Shown one piece after another: positions 22,808 through 34,029 of a DNA stretch of 64,000 bases (position 1 is the first letter of the stretch; every line of letters begins with the position of its first letter). Origin of the DNA: Membranipora membranacea (Eukaryota; Bryozoa; Gymnolaemata; Cheilostomatida; Membraniporidae). The notes under the pieces were generated by a model. It did no database searches and was not told where the DNA came from. It was given only the letters and a program-made list of their open reading frames with translations. The translations under genes and the position numbers were made by a program. The stretch is taken from assembly GCA_914767715.1 (NCBI GenBank), contig OU612071.1, forward strand, positions 2,356,001-2,420,000. Direction: 5' to 3'.

Positions 22808-24740
22808 CGAAAACTAGTCATATAAGGGCCAGGTTCCTGCGCCTCCTCATCCATTTTGCCATCTTTGAAAACAACATTCGATCCCTGGATAGTATACCAC
22901 ACTCCCTCTCCCATCTCAATGTAATCAGCTATGCGACTGAAGTGTGACAGAGAGGCCGTTTGATATTGTTCTAACATATCAAATGGCAAGATGGTGTTGA
23001 ATCCCATGGCAAGGTGTTCAGATGAAGTGGAGATGATTGACTTTCTTATTTCGGCTTCAATTCGAGCATTCTGCTTCTCAAAACTGGTCATTTTGCGGGC
23101 ATGCATCCTTTGCACAGCTAGCCTAAACATGCAGCCAGTAATCACATTGTTTGCATGTCTGTTGGTCGTCCTCAGCGATAGCTGTCTGTAATAGGCAAAA
23201 AATACAGTCTTAATAAGTTGATTGTTCTCTAAATTATAAGTTATGAGTAACGAATTTACCTGGAGATAAATGACAAATAAATAAATGATAAATGACAAAA
23301 TTTGTCACAAATATTTATGCCATGATATAATGGGATTTGTTCATTGTTAATTGTTATTCTCAAGCTGTAACACCTAGATTGACATTATTAGTAATCATCC
23401 TGAGGTTTAATTACCTGAGCTTGTAGAAGTGGCGCTCTGCCGCCTCAGCCATGATTGACCTTCCATTCACTATTCTTAATGTCTCGGGTAGATGCACACT
23501 GATATTATGGAATGGGACACCAAACATTGACCGATGCGATGTCTTAGTCTTGGACTGGTCACCAAACAGTTTTATATACATGAGTGCAAAGATGAAGCTC
23601 TGGTTATAGGCTCTTAGAATACTCTTCTGGCACCCTGCTGCCTCGTCACTGTAAGCAAGCTTTTGGAGCTCGACCAAAGACATTAGCAATTGGTAGAGAT
23701 TTCTGCCCTCTGTTGTAGCTTGGTGATTGTACAGGATGCTGGTGAACTTGATGAGGTTGAGTCGACAGTCTGACCCCTTCATGTCCTTCTCTGTCACTAA
23801 AGAGTTTGAGGTGAGTCAAGATATCACTATAGCCTAATTAGGTGATCAACCCTATTGGTAATTTCTGGTCAGTACTGTTGATCAGATTTGTGTTTCGCTG
23901 ATTTGGTGCAAAGGAAACTTTAGCTGAAATAATGTTGGTAGGCATCGAGGACAGTGTTATTTGTGATGGTCATAATTTCTTGATACTTAATGTATAGGAG
24001 AATAATTAAACTTTGAGCAAATTAAAACCATGTTTCTTCTGTGATTTCTTGGACAAGTAAGATATATAGCTAACCTCTCAGTTCTTTCTTTGCTTTTGTT
24101 ATAACTTGTTTCAGTCCTTCATTTTCGATACAGTGAGGTAACTGCCCGAATATTCGGTTGATGACATTTTTTAAATCATGGAGGGGCTCTATTAGGCATA
24201 TCTCATAATCTTCAACATTGTTGAGGTCATCATCAGTACAATGTAACTCAGGTGGCCGTTTGATTCCTGGTTGAGAAAACAAAAATTAATTAAATAAAAT
24301 GACAATCATAAAATAGCCAGCGACTACCCAAGAGGAGGTATATTATATTTAGTCACCACAAATTCTAGCTAATAATACTTCTCCCTGTAAATGTAGGCAG
24401 GCTTCCCTTCAACGCTCAGTTCTATGCATTCACACTATTAGAGCGAGAAATAAAATCGGCTCTAGGTCCCACACAATCTAATTATTAATAAAACTTAAAC
24501 TGGGTTACTATATGATTTATTCACAGTGCCTGTGACCATTAATTCATTTAGGGATATGACTTTTAATCCTGCACTAACTGATAACAAGTCATCTCTGCAA
24601 TGATTGGCACTTTGAAAATGCATTAAGATATTACCTCTGAGAATCTTAGTGAGTTTGAACTTCAGTTCAGCTGTTGAGAAATTGTGTTGGTCCACCTCTA
24701 CAACACCTCGTCTTCTCAGCTCATCTTCGAGTTCTACTTT
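22808..24740 (-). CDS. Gene B: transposase-like core exons
   Basis: Exons 24,740-24,635, 24,266-24,075, 23,796-23,415 and 23,185-22,808 join with matching phases (1, 1, 2). Blocks shared with copy A: KVELEDELRRRGV (a SAP-like charged helix), GIKRPPELHC, CLIEPLHDLK, then a helical part missing in A (LPHCIENEGLKQVI), SHRSMFGVPFHNISVHLPE and MAEAAERHF followed by QLSLRTTNRHANNVI. The D of EPLHD and the E of AEAAER are candidate catalytic residues of a DDE-type nuclease (inference). This part has no internal stop. The last exon ends at CGG-TAA, which is either a stop or the donor CG|GTAAGC; used as a donor, its phase does not fit the next exon I can find. The exon that should carry GDxPAxxFE was not found in the intron 24.74-30.29 kb. 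Confidence 0.65.
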
Positions 24741-24859
24741 CTGCAAGCAATGTTTTCAATTTATCATTGCAATATATCCTATTTGTTCATGTACATTACT
24801 TGATGTTTGATATCAGTAATTGGAAGCAGTTGTTATTTAGTATCAAAGTTGAAAATTGG

Positions 24860-25285
24860 ATTATGTCAAAGTTCGGATTTATCAGGGTACCATCACAGAG
24901 TAAGGATATACAGAGAGAACACTTCAATGATCGTTGTAGTGCCTGCGGTTTTTGATTAACTGGGGGAAAATTGTGCACAGCTGGATGCCGAAAACTAATT
25001 TTCCCTATATGTTATAATGTCATTTTTCTTGCAGACATCTCTACCTTTGATGGGCCATAATTCATTCTGTATTTATCCTAAAGACTGAATTCTAACTTTT
25101 CTAGAATGTCCAACTTTCAAGCTATACACCATATAGTTGCCATTTTTTGCTAGGATACATAGGCTATGAGCTATCTGTGTCTTTAAAATTAGTTATATCA
25201 TATAGATTTACATGTGGCCTGGGTCAATACATGGACATTTCCTAATTTTTATGACCAGAAGCAGGGGCGTATATTCTAAAAAATT
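24860..25285 (+). repeat. Inverted dispersed repeat, left copy
   Basis: This block matches the complement of 29,055-29,400 at about 90 percent. In sense orientation it reads HFNDRCSACGF, a stop, then GGKLCTAGCRKL and, past a small intron-like gap ending TTTCTTGCAG, DISTFDGP. Its far end, with GACCAGAAGC and GGCGTATATT, is also shared. It lies in the large intron of gene B, opposite to the gene. Confidence 0.7.
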
Positions 25286-25317
25286 TCACTCACTGACTTT
25301 TCAGAGATGAGCATAAT

Positions 25318-25395
25318 GATCGGGCGCAGCCCGATCCACACGCCGTAGGCGTGGCGGGGAGGGTGTGGGAGGGGTGCTTAAGCGCCCTCCCACCA
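25318..25395. repeat. GC-rich hairpin cluster
   Basis: Three neighbouring inverted repeats: GATCGGGC.GCCCGATC, CCACGCC.GGCGTGG and GGGAGGG..CCCTCCC. The cluster is strongly GC-rich in an AT-rich intron. It may belong to the mobile sequence between the two inverted repeats. Confidence 0.6.
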
Positions 25396-25549
25396 CGGAA
25401 ATTTTTGCATATCGGTAGCAAAATAGTGCAAGCAGAGAGGTATTTCAATAGCTCACTGAGCTGTTGGGTACTTTCAGAAAACAAGTCAATAGCAGTAGAA
25501 GATTACGGTAAAAATGCTCCAGTTATAAAGCACCCATTTGAAAAAAAGC

Positions 25550-25625
25550 TGACCTTGATGGGATTCGAACCCACAACAATCTTATTGACAGTGATTATTA
25601 GAGATCCACTATACTTTCACCTAAA
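25550..25625 (-). repeat. tRNA-like SINE piece
   Basis: On the minus strand a strong B box, GGGTTCGAATCCC, is preceded about 45 nt earlier by an A-box-like TATAGTGGATC. The arm GATGGGATTCGAACCCAC on the plus strand is typical of tRNA T-arms. Paired stems for a functional tRNA are not evident. Confidence 0.5.
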
Positions 25626-26024
25626 ATTGAGAATAATTGAGAAAATTGAGAATCCTGCCAGAGTAGACAACTCTACTATCCTAAAATTGAGAAAATATAT
25701 CCCTTCAATACATTGTCTCGCATTTTCTCAATTTTTATTTGTTCTCAATTCTCAAAATTTCCAATAAAACATGAGTTGTAATTTATTAAAATAATTTTCA
25801 AGTTGAATTGTTATTTCAAACTACATAAATCCCTCACTATCCTCCAAATTACATTCCTGCTCAACTGTTATGAAGCAAACCGAGTGGTTTTGACAAGAGA
25901 GTAGAGACTGAAAGTGTACAAGCAGGCACTGGACAAATTCCTTATACTTTTTTTATGATGAATCAAAATAAGCTTAGCTGTATGTTTTACTTATATGAGT
26001 TGGTTGAAGACTGGACAGGTACAG

Positions 26025-26350
26025 CCCGGTAACTGTAAATTGCTGAACAGGCTGAACGGACTGAACAGCTGAACAGAATTTCTCAGACTAAAATTATTAT
26101 TTGTAATCATTTCTCTGGCTGACTATTACTTCTCAAATTCTCAAACACATTCCTCCTAACCAAATGACTTGATGAGTGAATGCAAACTTAAAATAAATGA
26201 TTAAATGAGAAGAATATAAAGAATTGTCCATGCTCATGCAAAATTAGACAATCATGTAAAGAATCAAACGAATAGTAGTCTGAGAAATTCTGTTCAGCTG
26301 TTCAGTCTGTTCAGCCTGTTCAGCCTGTTCAGCAATTTACAGTTACCCGG
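26025..26350. mobile_element. MITE with ~70-bp terminal inverted repeats and TACAG target duplication
   Basis: Ends read CCCGGTAACTGTAAATTGCT on the left and, inverted, CCGGGTAACTGTAAATTGCT on the right. TACAG flanks both ends (26,020-26,024 and 26,351-26,355). The inverted repeats continue through a run of CTGAAC units to TTTCTCAGACTA. The 190-bp middle is AT-rich with no coding potential. Length is 326 bp. Confidence 0.8.
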
Positions 26351-26530
26351 TACAGCCTGTATAAAACATCTGGCCTGATTAGAAGAAGACTGGTTAGTTT
26401 TGAACCAAATAAAGATGATGATGTGAGTATTTTTTTACTAGAGTAGCCGTAGTACTAGTCATAAAAGTCAAGTCGAGTACACTTACTCTTAGCAAGGAGT
26501 TAAAGGGATGGATAGCTGCTTAGGTGGTAG

Positions 26531-26578
26531 CCTGTCTTGACAAGCTTTGTCTATCTTTGACAAGCTTGTCAAGACAGG
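26531..26578. repeat. Short hairpin
   Basis: CCTGTCTTGACAAGCTT and its exact complement are separated by 14 nt. Confidence 0.7.
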
Positions 26579-26849
26579 TTACTTAGGTGGGTAGTACTAG
26601 TAGCTTAGTTTTTATCTCCAATAATTGATTGATTGATTCCTTGCTGGTGGACTGAGTTACCTCAGTTAGCCCTGTCTTTGGAACTGAGGGACAGTAAAGG
26701 ATTAGGGCGAAGTGATGGCAACATGTTGACTAGCGTAGCTAGTGCTCATTCTCATTGAAAGAGCTCCTGATCCAGCGATCAGTTGAGTATTTAGTATTTA
26801 CGTAATCTTTCTCTTGCTCAGATTTACATTGTATGATCTTGTAGGTACA

Positions 26850-28265
26850 CAATCTATATTTCTGGATGTACTTTTTGGGACAAGGCTGCCAGCAATTAAG
26901 TTGAAGACCCGAATGCTATTCAGAGGAAGACATGGTTCAATGCAGAAATGACTGATCTAGAGAAGATAGCACCCTCCGCTAAGCGTAAGTAGCCTAAGCC
27001 TAATCAGATGTATAATATGCATTACCAGTGTTTTTGTCAGTTGAATTGGTAACAGGAAGCCCTATGTCTTGTGACGTGTCTAGCGGGCCTACATGGCCAC
27101 AGATTGGCTTTAGATTATAAAACCCTAACCTTAGTTGTTACAAGCCTCATCTAATACAGGTAATTGGTATGTCATCTTGCCGATCGTGAGACAATGACAT
27201 AATCAATATTATATGCAAATTATGGCTTATTGGCGACAAGGTGGATGCACACAATCATTATTCTCTTCTATGCTCTATCTCTCTGATTAAGTCTTTTCCG
27301 CTGACACTCATGACATAGTAATATTTGACCATTTCAACCTCATGTGTAAACGCGGCTTAATATTTTGGGCAGAGAGGTCATGGATTCATTTAGCGTTGTA
27401 CAAACGAAAGGACAATATACTGAATAATTAACTGGTGTATGCTTTCTGTTTATGTCTAGTTTCCTTGATGACGCAAAGAACGATAGGATCACTTAGGCGG
27501 TGAAGAATTTGATGTCTACTCTGTTACATGACCTGTTAACATCCATCAACTCTTTGCAAATGGTATGTTGTTTTCTTAAAGCAAAGTAGGCCCACAGTTT
27601 ATTAGTGTTTGTTTTGAGGAACTACATCATACCTTAGAAGAGTAGGAGAAGTGCGCCTTTCCGCACAAAGGCTACTTGATTAAGCTCAAATTAGCTAGAA
27701 TTGAGTACTAGCTAACATTAACTCATCTAGCTAAATTTAATTCAAGAAAGTATTTACTCCTCTACGGTACTAGTCAATGCTAGATGTTTAGACACTTTGA
27801 ATAGTTTTCATTCTAACGTGGCACTGAGGCAACCATCACAGCAGCTGTTTCAATTCATTTGTGCAATCACAACGTAAAATCGCAAAGCTCATGCAAAAAC
27901 TACCAAACCTGACAGGATCACATCTGATCAGACAAAAGACAATTTTGCCGATGCGATACATTGGAAAAAGCATCTTTTGTTTTATCAGATACTTTCACAT
28001 TGCCCTTATTGCATAATATAAACATTCTCCTCTTGCAGGTGTAGTGAGAGTCTTGCTGCACAGATCAGGACTGCCACGCTGTCATATCTCATATGTTGAC
28101 TGCACGCTGCCAACTCATCACCTGCTGCAAAGAACACTTCAACAAATCTTGTCCGCATTCGTACGGCCATACGAGCTGAGCTGCAGTCTGAACCATCTTA
28201 ATATTAGCCTCAAGTTCTGCATTCAGCGTGCAATGAGGTATTGTAAGGTCATCATGACGTCGACA
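26850..28265 (+). other. Possible short spliced transcript, weak
   Basis: Three exon-like blocks with good splice sites lie on the plus strand: one ending at about 26,985 with ATG and MTDLEKIAPSAK before donor GTAAGT, one at about 27,466-27,561, and one at about 28,040-28,239 after acceptor CTCTTGCAG. The reading frame from the first ATG meets a stop early in the second block. It may be a non-coding transcript or chance, inside the big intron of gene B on the other strand. Confidence 0.25.
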
Positions 28266-29054
28266 TACATATTATGTAAATACCTACTAAGGATTTTCCT
28301 ATGACTGTCTTCTGACCTGTACACAGTGCTGTGCTTGATATATTCTAGTGTTTTTTTTACTTGACTCTCATGTTTTAGTAGCAACTTTTCAGGCTGAATA
28401 AAAGGATTAATTTTTTTGTTGAGGACATTGAGGTCAACATCGAGGTGCTATAGTTTTAATTTTGAGAAATCATCTGCTTAAATTTGTATCTTATTAACAA
28501 CAATATAACCTATCTTACAAGCTTTGTACCCATACCTTTCGCAAAATAAAACTCTTTCCTTGAATTGGCAAATAATTCCGTTTCTGTTATATCGCTGATT
28601 AAGTCGCAGCATAGATATCTAAAATGGACATTACTAGCTAACACACAGAATTACTCTATATGAAATGACTAGCTAACCTTTATTGGCGACTATCAAGTCA
28701 TTAACAACCTGGTCAAATAGTTCACTGCTAAGAATTTCTTTGCCAGCCATCAAAAGTCAATTGTTTAGATGACTCATAAGGCAATTAATCCTCATCTGCA
28801 AATTGAAAAGGCGTTTCTATTGCTCATTGTATACCTCTCTCTATGCACAAGGTTATGTTTTATAACTATAAAAAAAACTACAAAATATCCCAGAAGTTGT
28901 CATGAGACGTGAAATGAGAGGACAACTTCTTATTATTTTTTTCCTTTGCCCCTCCCTTTTTTCTCTTTTCTCCTCCCTCTTTTCCCCACTCTCACAGAGA
29001 AGTTTATCCCCGAGCCCGCCGCCGCTCTACACACTGAGCTACTCAGCCATTCAC

Positions 29055-29400
29055 AGAAATCCGTGGGCCGTGAGTGCTAATATACGCCACTGACCAGAAG
29101 TTTATCAATTGTCACATGTATCCTAGCAAAAAATGGAAATAATATGGTGTATGGCTTGAATGTTGGACATTCCAACAAAATTGGAGATCAGTCTTTAGGA
29201 TAACTACAGGATGAGTTATGGCCCATCAAAGGTAGAGATGTCTGCAAGAAAAATGACATTATAACATATACAGATAATGAGTTTTCGGCATCCAGCTGTG
29301 CACAATTTTCCCCCAGTTAATCTAAAACCGCAGGCACTACAACGATCATTGAAGTGTCCTCTCTGTATATCCTTACTTTGTGGTACCCTTATAAACCTTT
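29055..29400 (-). repeat. Inverted dispersed repeat, right copy, with open CxxC peptide
   Basis: This is the complement of 24,860-25,285. In this copy the frame is open through HFNDRCSACGFRLTGGKLC then TAGCRKL, giving C-x2-C-x11-C-x3-C, a possible zinc-binding unit. The outer flank (29,000-29,050, minus) holds a tRNA-like A box, TAGCTCAGTGTGTAGAGC, without a clear B box. Confidence 0.65.
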
Positions 29401-29990
29401 ATGTTGTATTATGTGTTTACAGAGTAAACTGGCCCCACAAATATGATTAGCTATTTCAATGAGTATTCAGGATAGCATGAGATCATAATCAGTCAATGAT
29501 GGCTATAGGTTGACTGCACAACCTTAATTAACACAAGGAGCTTAGCCTAAGAGATTAGCAATATGGTCTAATACAGTAACTGTGAAAGGCTAAAATGTGA
29601 TAGGAGCCTTGGTCACCCTAGCTAGGAAGGTCCTAGGAAGAATTAGGCTCACAAAAAAAGGTATTACACTTGATAATGTTATGTCAACAGAAATGCTTAT
29701 AATTATTGTTTTGATCAAAATTCCACTGGAACTTAGAATGTTGCCTATCATAAAGGGGTTTGATCAGAAGCAGACTGTGATAAAGTGTGCAATAAACCAA
29801 GAAGAATCATCTGAGACTCTGATACGCCTTAGGGTTAGAGTTCATGGTTTTTCGATAACTTTTTAGGATTTTGATTAGCTTGTAAGGGAGTTTCCTAATG
29901 TGAGCTAGCAGAAATATTTAGCTAGCTGAGTTTGCAGCTTATAAAATGTAATGAGGGTAAGGTAACGTCGGCAAGCATTGATCTCAGCTA

Positions 29991-30152
29991 TTTTCATTGG
30001 GAAATCCAACTGAATCCGACTTGAATTCAAGTTGTCTCCCTATCACCAATGAGGAGATAATTCTTAGTCATGAAACTTAGAATTATCTCCTCATTGGTAA
30101 TAGGGAGACAACTTGAATTCAAGTTGGATTCAGTTGGATTTCCCAATGAAAA
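29991..30152. mobile_element. Near-perfect long hairpin (74-bp arms)
   Basis: The arms 29,991-30,064 and 30,078-30,152 differ at only about two or three positions and are separated by some 13 nt. They start TTTTCATTGGGAAATCCAAC and include TTGAATTCAAGTTGTCTCCC. Arms of this quality indicate a recent foldback MITE, or a sequence kept as a double-stranded RNA source. The flanks show no clear target duplication. Confidence 0.85.
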
Positions 30153-30288
30153 TGGGATTTCTATTGATTATTTATTGATTATTTAATATATATACCAAGG
30201 TCGCGAATTTACCTATTGAGGTAAAAACTGCCGCATTGTTGGTTTTGTTACTAAACAAATGGATAGTGTTTGTAATTTTTAAACATAC

Positions 30289-31355
30289 CAGAGAAAAATC
30301 TGAGTCTGTCTCTGTATTGTTTCCCTGCATTGTCACTGATCAGCTTGGCGAGATCCTCCAGGTCTTCCAATCTTGTTGGCACATACAGAATTCGGTCCTT
30401 GACCGAGGAGCCTGAGCGGGCGATAAGGTATACAAATGGTGCCTCTACAAGTTCCTGTATCCCGCAAGTGCTGCCCTAGATAAAAATGAATTTCAAAACA
30501 TCGTGGAAGTGATTTAGTGGATTCATAGCACATCATGCTGGCTTTTAGAGATGTTACCAAAATTAATCCGACACAATAAGCTTGCATCAAAATTACAATT
30601 CTTTATTATTGCCCAATCACCCTGTCTCTTGTGGTGTAAGTGGGAATATGGGAATTTAATGGGTTCTCTTCAGCTCAACAGGCCTGGTGGTCTGCCAAAC
30701 TTATTTTGGGCTTCAGCTAACCAAAATGTGAACAAAACCTCATCAATCTTGCATGTTATCATCACAGATATGCTGTTGAACCACAGTCCCTCTTCCAAAT
30801 AAGACTGTAAATGAGATTTTGGCGGGTATGACCAAACCCCTAAAAATCCTGGAAAAATCCCAAATGACTGATTATTATTCTTACCAAGTTTTGTTGTGTC
30901 ATATACTCTGCATCAGTGTAGTAGGTGATTGTATCATAGAGGAACCAGACCATAAACAAGTAGTGGCTTGAACCTAAAAATGTATACAATGTATACAATA
31001 TCATTACAGTTCGGCCAATTGGTTTTGTTTTTTTACAACAAAGTGTGTGCCCGCAGTTTGTACTGGTGGTTGCTTCCACAATTTAAACATGTCCGAACTT
31101 TTCCAAGTTAAAGCTCATGAAAACATGGGGAAACAATCTGACCCTTGTCTAAATTTTTGCTACATTATTTCAGCTGAGCTGAACAGGCAGTTTACAAATA
31201 AAATTCCAAGATGTTACTAGACACTGTCAACTGTCACTGCAATGTATTGCATACACTTACCACATATATCTGAGTGGTCGTGCCACATCACCATATTGCC
31301 AATGTTAGCATCTCTTTTGGTCTTGGTTTTTCGTTATCAGAAACATCTGGTTCAC
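30289..31355 (-). CDS. Gene B: amino-side core exons
   Basis: Exons 31,355-31,261, 30,973-30,885 and 30,475-30,289. The last two join in phase 0 and read SSHYLFMVWFLYDTITYYTD then VEAPFVYLIARSGSSVKDRI and YRDRLRFFSG. These match HSCFLVLVGLLYDP, IEMPHIYMIARSQSSVKDQ and YKSDLRFGTG of copy A. The first exon ends MVMWHDHSDICG (matches IRHDHSTIAG), but its 5' side is open only in another frame (GEPDVSDNEKPRPKEM), so it holds a frameshift or uses an inner acceptor. The exon ends in phase 1, as needed for the missing GDxPA exon. Upstream exons matching 6.1-6.47 kb of copy A were not found. Confidence 0.6.
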
Positions 31356-32390
31356 CTGAGGAAAGCATAAAGATGAAAGCATAAAATTATTACACTAATT
31401 AATTAGGAAAAAACCTTCAGAGGTACTTAATAGCAAGAAGGTGTCATTGAGACTATTATTACATCTGATAATGCAATGGGATTACCTGCAGACAGAGCTA
31501 TATATCTGATTTATACAATAAATTGTCTGACTGTGCCTGGCAACTCCAACCCACAATTCCATTGTGGTGGTTGTTGTTATATCACATCCTGTCACATACA
31601 TATGACACAATGTCACATACAGTTCTGCGCAATGAAAATCAGCCTCTGCCCTTATTCCTGCTGACTGCTAGATCCCAATTTATTACAGAGCTAAGGCCTT
31701 GCTGAAAGCCATTAGAAACTTGATATTATAATGTACAACATAAATGAAATCGAAAAACTGTAACTGCATGTTTGATGGATCGTTCTTAAACAAGACTACA
31801 ATGAACCAAAAAACGTTGACTTGAAAAGCTTCAAAAATAGACTTTTTGTTATGTGCCACCCATGTAACAAAGCGAGACTACTCCGAGTGTGCAGATATCA
31901 AGAGAAAATGAAACGATTAAAACATGTGACTTCGCTGAGGTTTTTCAAAACGTCATGACAAACTTTAAAACATTCGGTGCACTGTTTGTGAAACAGTCTT
32001 CTCAAAACATGAGAAGCTAGAAATTGGTCGTAGGCACACTTGCAGTTGGGAGAAATAAAATGTTCATGATTAACAATAAATATGATCAAAAACCTTGTAC
32101 AACCAGTTTCCGTAGTGAGCCTAGCACGGTTATAAATACCCATTATACAACCAGTATAGTCAGCGTAACAGCACCGTAGATCATTTATAGCTCTGTGCCC
32201 TGACTAGAATATCTTATAAAATTATTGGTGCGATTCTCGTTGAAAGCCATGGCAAAAAATAACCACGAAAATAAACTTGATCCAAATCTCTTTATTGCCA
32301 GCCCATTAATATGTATTGGGAACAAATTTCTATATTCATCAATACAGCTATTATTGATCAAGCTGGTCAGGGCGTACTGAAGCGTCATAC
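31356..32390. other. No firm gene; Cys-rich open frame
   Basis: A minus-strand frame at 31,898-32,143 (81 codons from ATG) has six Cys, including CKCAYDQF and QCTECFKVCHD. It has no known domain or splice context and is kept only as a candidate. The rest shows nothing recognisable. Confidence 0.3.
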
Positions 32391-32500
32391 GTCTATAAGA
32401 ACTCTCACTTTTGAATAGACAGAGTGTTGGATCAGATGGCGATGTTATTAGTTTAGCCTGCCATCACTCCGTCTATTTAAAAGTGAGAGTTTTTATAGAC
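32391..32500. repeat. Hairpin with 30-bp arms
   Basis: The arms 32,391-32,420 and 32,471-32,500 are inverted copies (GTCTATAAGAACTCTCACTT versus GTCTATAAAAACTCTCACTT) with two differences and a 50-nt loop. Probably a small foldback element. Confidence 0.75.
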
Positions 32501-32528
32501 ATAAAACAGTACCTTTATTAATATACTA

Positions 32529-32711
32529 CTATTGTGGATGCGGGTTATCAAATGCATATTGGATCAATAACTTGTTACTGTATCGGGATGGGAACTTGCA
32601 GTTTTTCTCTTGCATACAATCTTTATAAAGGTTTGTGACAGAAGACGCTGAATTTTGAAATGACATCCAATGGTTTTGAGCACCAGCTACTTTCTGAGGA
32701 AAATTCTTCAA
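32529..32711 (-). pseudogene. Possible fragment of a HAPSTR1/C16orf72-like gene
   Basis: A 60-codon minus-strand frame contains HWMSFQNSASSVTNLYKDC, which resembles the conserved FQNAAxAVxxLYK segment of the small nuclear HAPSTR1 (C16orf72) family as I remember it. The following residues (MQEKNCKFPSRYSNK) do not fit the family, and no other exon is visible, so this is at most a fragment or retrocopy. Chance likeness is possible. Confidence 0.3.
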
Positions 32712-32939
32712 GCTACTGATCTTCCCATGTCATGCACCATGTGTTTTCAGACAAAACATTATTCTCATGGTCAAATTCTGGATCCATATCAGTGGCTTCT
32801 CTCCACACAAAAATTATCACTTGTGATGGAATCTATTATCAAAAGAATCTGAAACATTGTTCAAAACAACAGCAGAACTATCTCATTAGCTCCTTAAGTG
32901 AAAGCAAACACTGATATGGATCAAATCATGCCAATCATA

Positions 32940-33330
32940 GGTGAAATTTTTGCCTTGGATATATTTCCTTTAGTTTTGCTGATCAGCAACAGTACTAATT
33001 TTTTTATTTTAGATTTTTAACAGATTTTTTCTTCTCCAATGTTAATAATATTCAAGGCAAAAAAGCTCAATGTGACTCAGTACAAAGTTCAGGGTGACAC
33101 AAAGTCACTTAATTTGAAAAAAATGAAGCACACACATTCCCCATTCACACAATGTCTCAAAAGACTGCAAAGTGGGCCTATTGAAAAGTGAGTGGAACCA
33201 CGGGCCAGCACAATGCAATTATAATTGAGAGTACACAATCTGTTGGCTGAATGGAAGGAATGCCCTAGTCACTTCCATAACAAAGAAACATGAATGGGAC
33301 AAAGATAAATCAAACTGGTGTCAGTTGTTA
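32940..33330 (+). mobile_element. LINE fragment, family 1 (region before RT)
   Basis: It carries the segment FTDFFFSNVNNI followed by a decayed QYKVQGDTESP-type block and a C-terminal AACAATCTGTTGGCTGAATG block. It matches 46,930-47,345 and 43,066-43,280 in the same orientation, and 38.8-39.1 kb inverted. F-x-D-F-F-S-N-V-x-x-I fits the stretch just before the fingers of LINE reverse transcriptases. Confidence 0.6.
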
Positions 33331-33654
33331 TCAGTCAGTAAACTAATGAAATTTTGTAATGTGCATTTCAAATATCTAAATATATACTTCTTACAAGAAT
33401 GAAAGTGGTCATGGTTGTATATATGTTTAGGGTATGAAAATTACATGGCCTTACATCAGCAGCCTTGTAACATGTAACATGTAACATGTAACGGGAGAAA
33501 TAATGATTAATTTGAGATATTTCTCTATACTTGATCGATAGGCATCATCACACTAAATGTATTTTTTATATTTGTATGCTTTACAAAATAGATCAGTGTA
33601 GAAATTATTCAGAAAGCATAAATATAATATCAAATTAAAAAGAACAGTATATAC

Positions 33655-34023
33655 ATATAAAGTCTTCTTCTGTTATCCAGATGTTGCACGTCGCTGTGAC
33701 TACCAAGGTCTTTGAGCAGTCCATTTTTAATCTAGGTAGACGAGCCAACAACATGTATACAGTAACACAACTCTACGAATGATTTAAAAGCAATAACATT
33801 ATTTGTACAGTCATTTTATATCACACTATTTACCGAGCCATTATTGATTATTAAATAGAATTGCAAAGTGTTCTGCATTCAAAAGCTGTTGAGCTTCGAG
33901 CAATTTTTTGAAAGAAACAATATTTAATAATTTGCATTTGAACAAGAAGTTTGCACTGGGCAGTTCCATCACTATTTCTTGAGTTTTTCTCAACAGTAAG
34001 CCCTCAAACAGAATTTTAGACAT
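33655..34023 (-). pseudogene. Unit C, copy C1 (3' exons only)
   Basis: Minus strand. The 60-codon frame 34,023-33,841 ends LLEAQQLLNAEHFAILFNNQ and a stop, the best-preserved form of the third exon of unit C. Farther on, at about 33,770-33,665, the next block (KNGLLKDLGSHSDVQHLDN) is present with a stop. Exons 1 and 2 are absent. The whole block 33,655-34,720, with the LINE piece after it, is nearly identical to 43,375-44,450. Confidence 0.5.
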
Positions 34024-34029
34024 TATTTT

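Noticed and set aside
28902-29093. 63-codon Ser/Leu/Pro-rich plus-strand frame
   Set aside because: A C/T-rich low-complexity tract next to a repeat; no start context.
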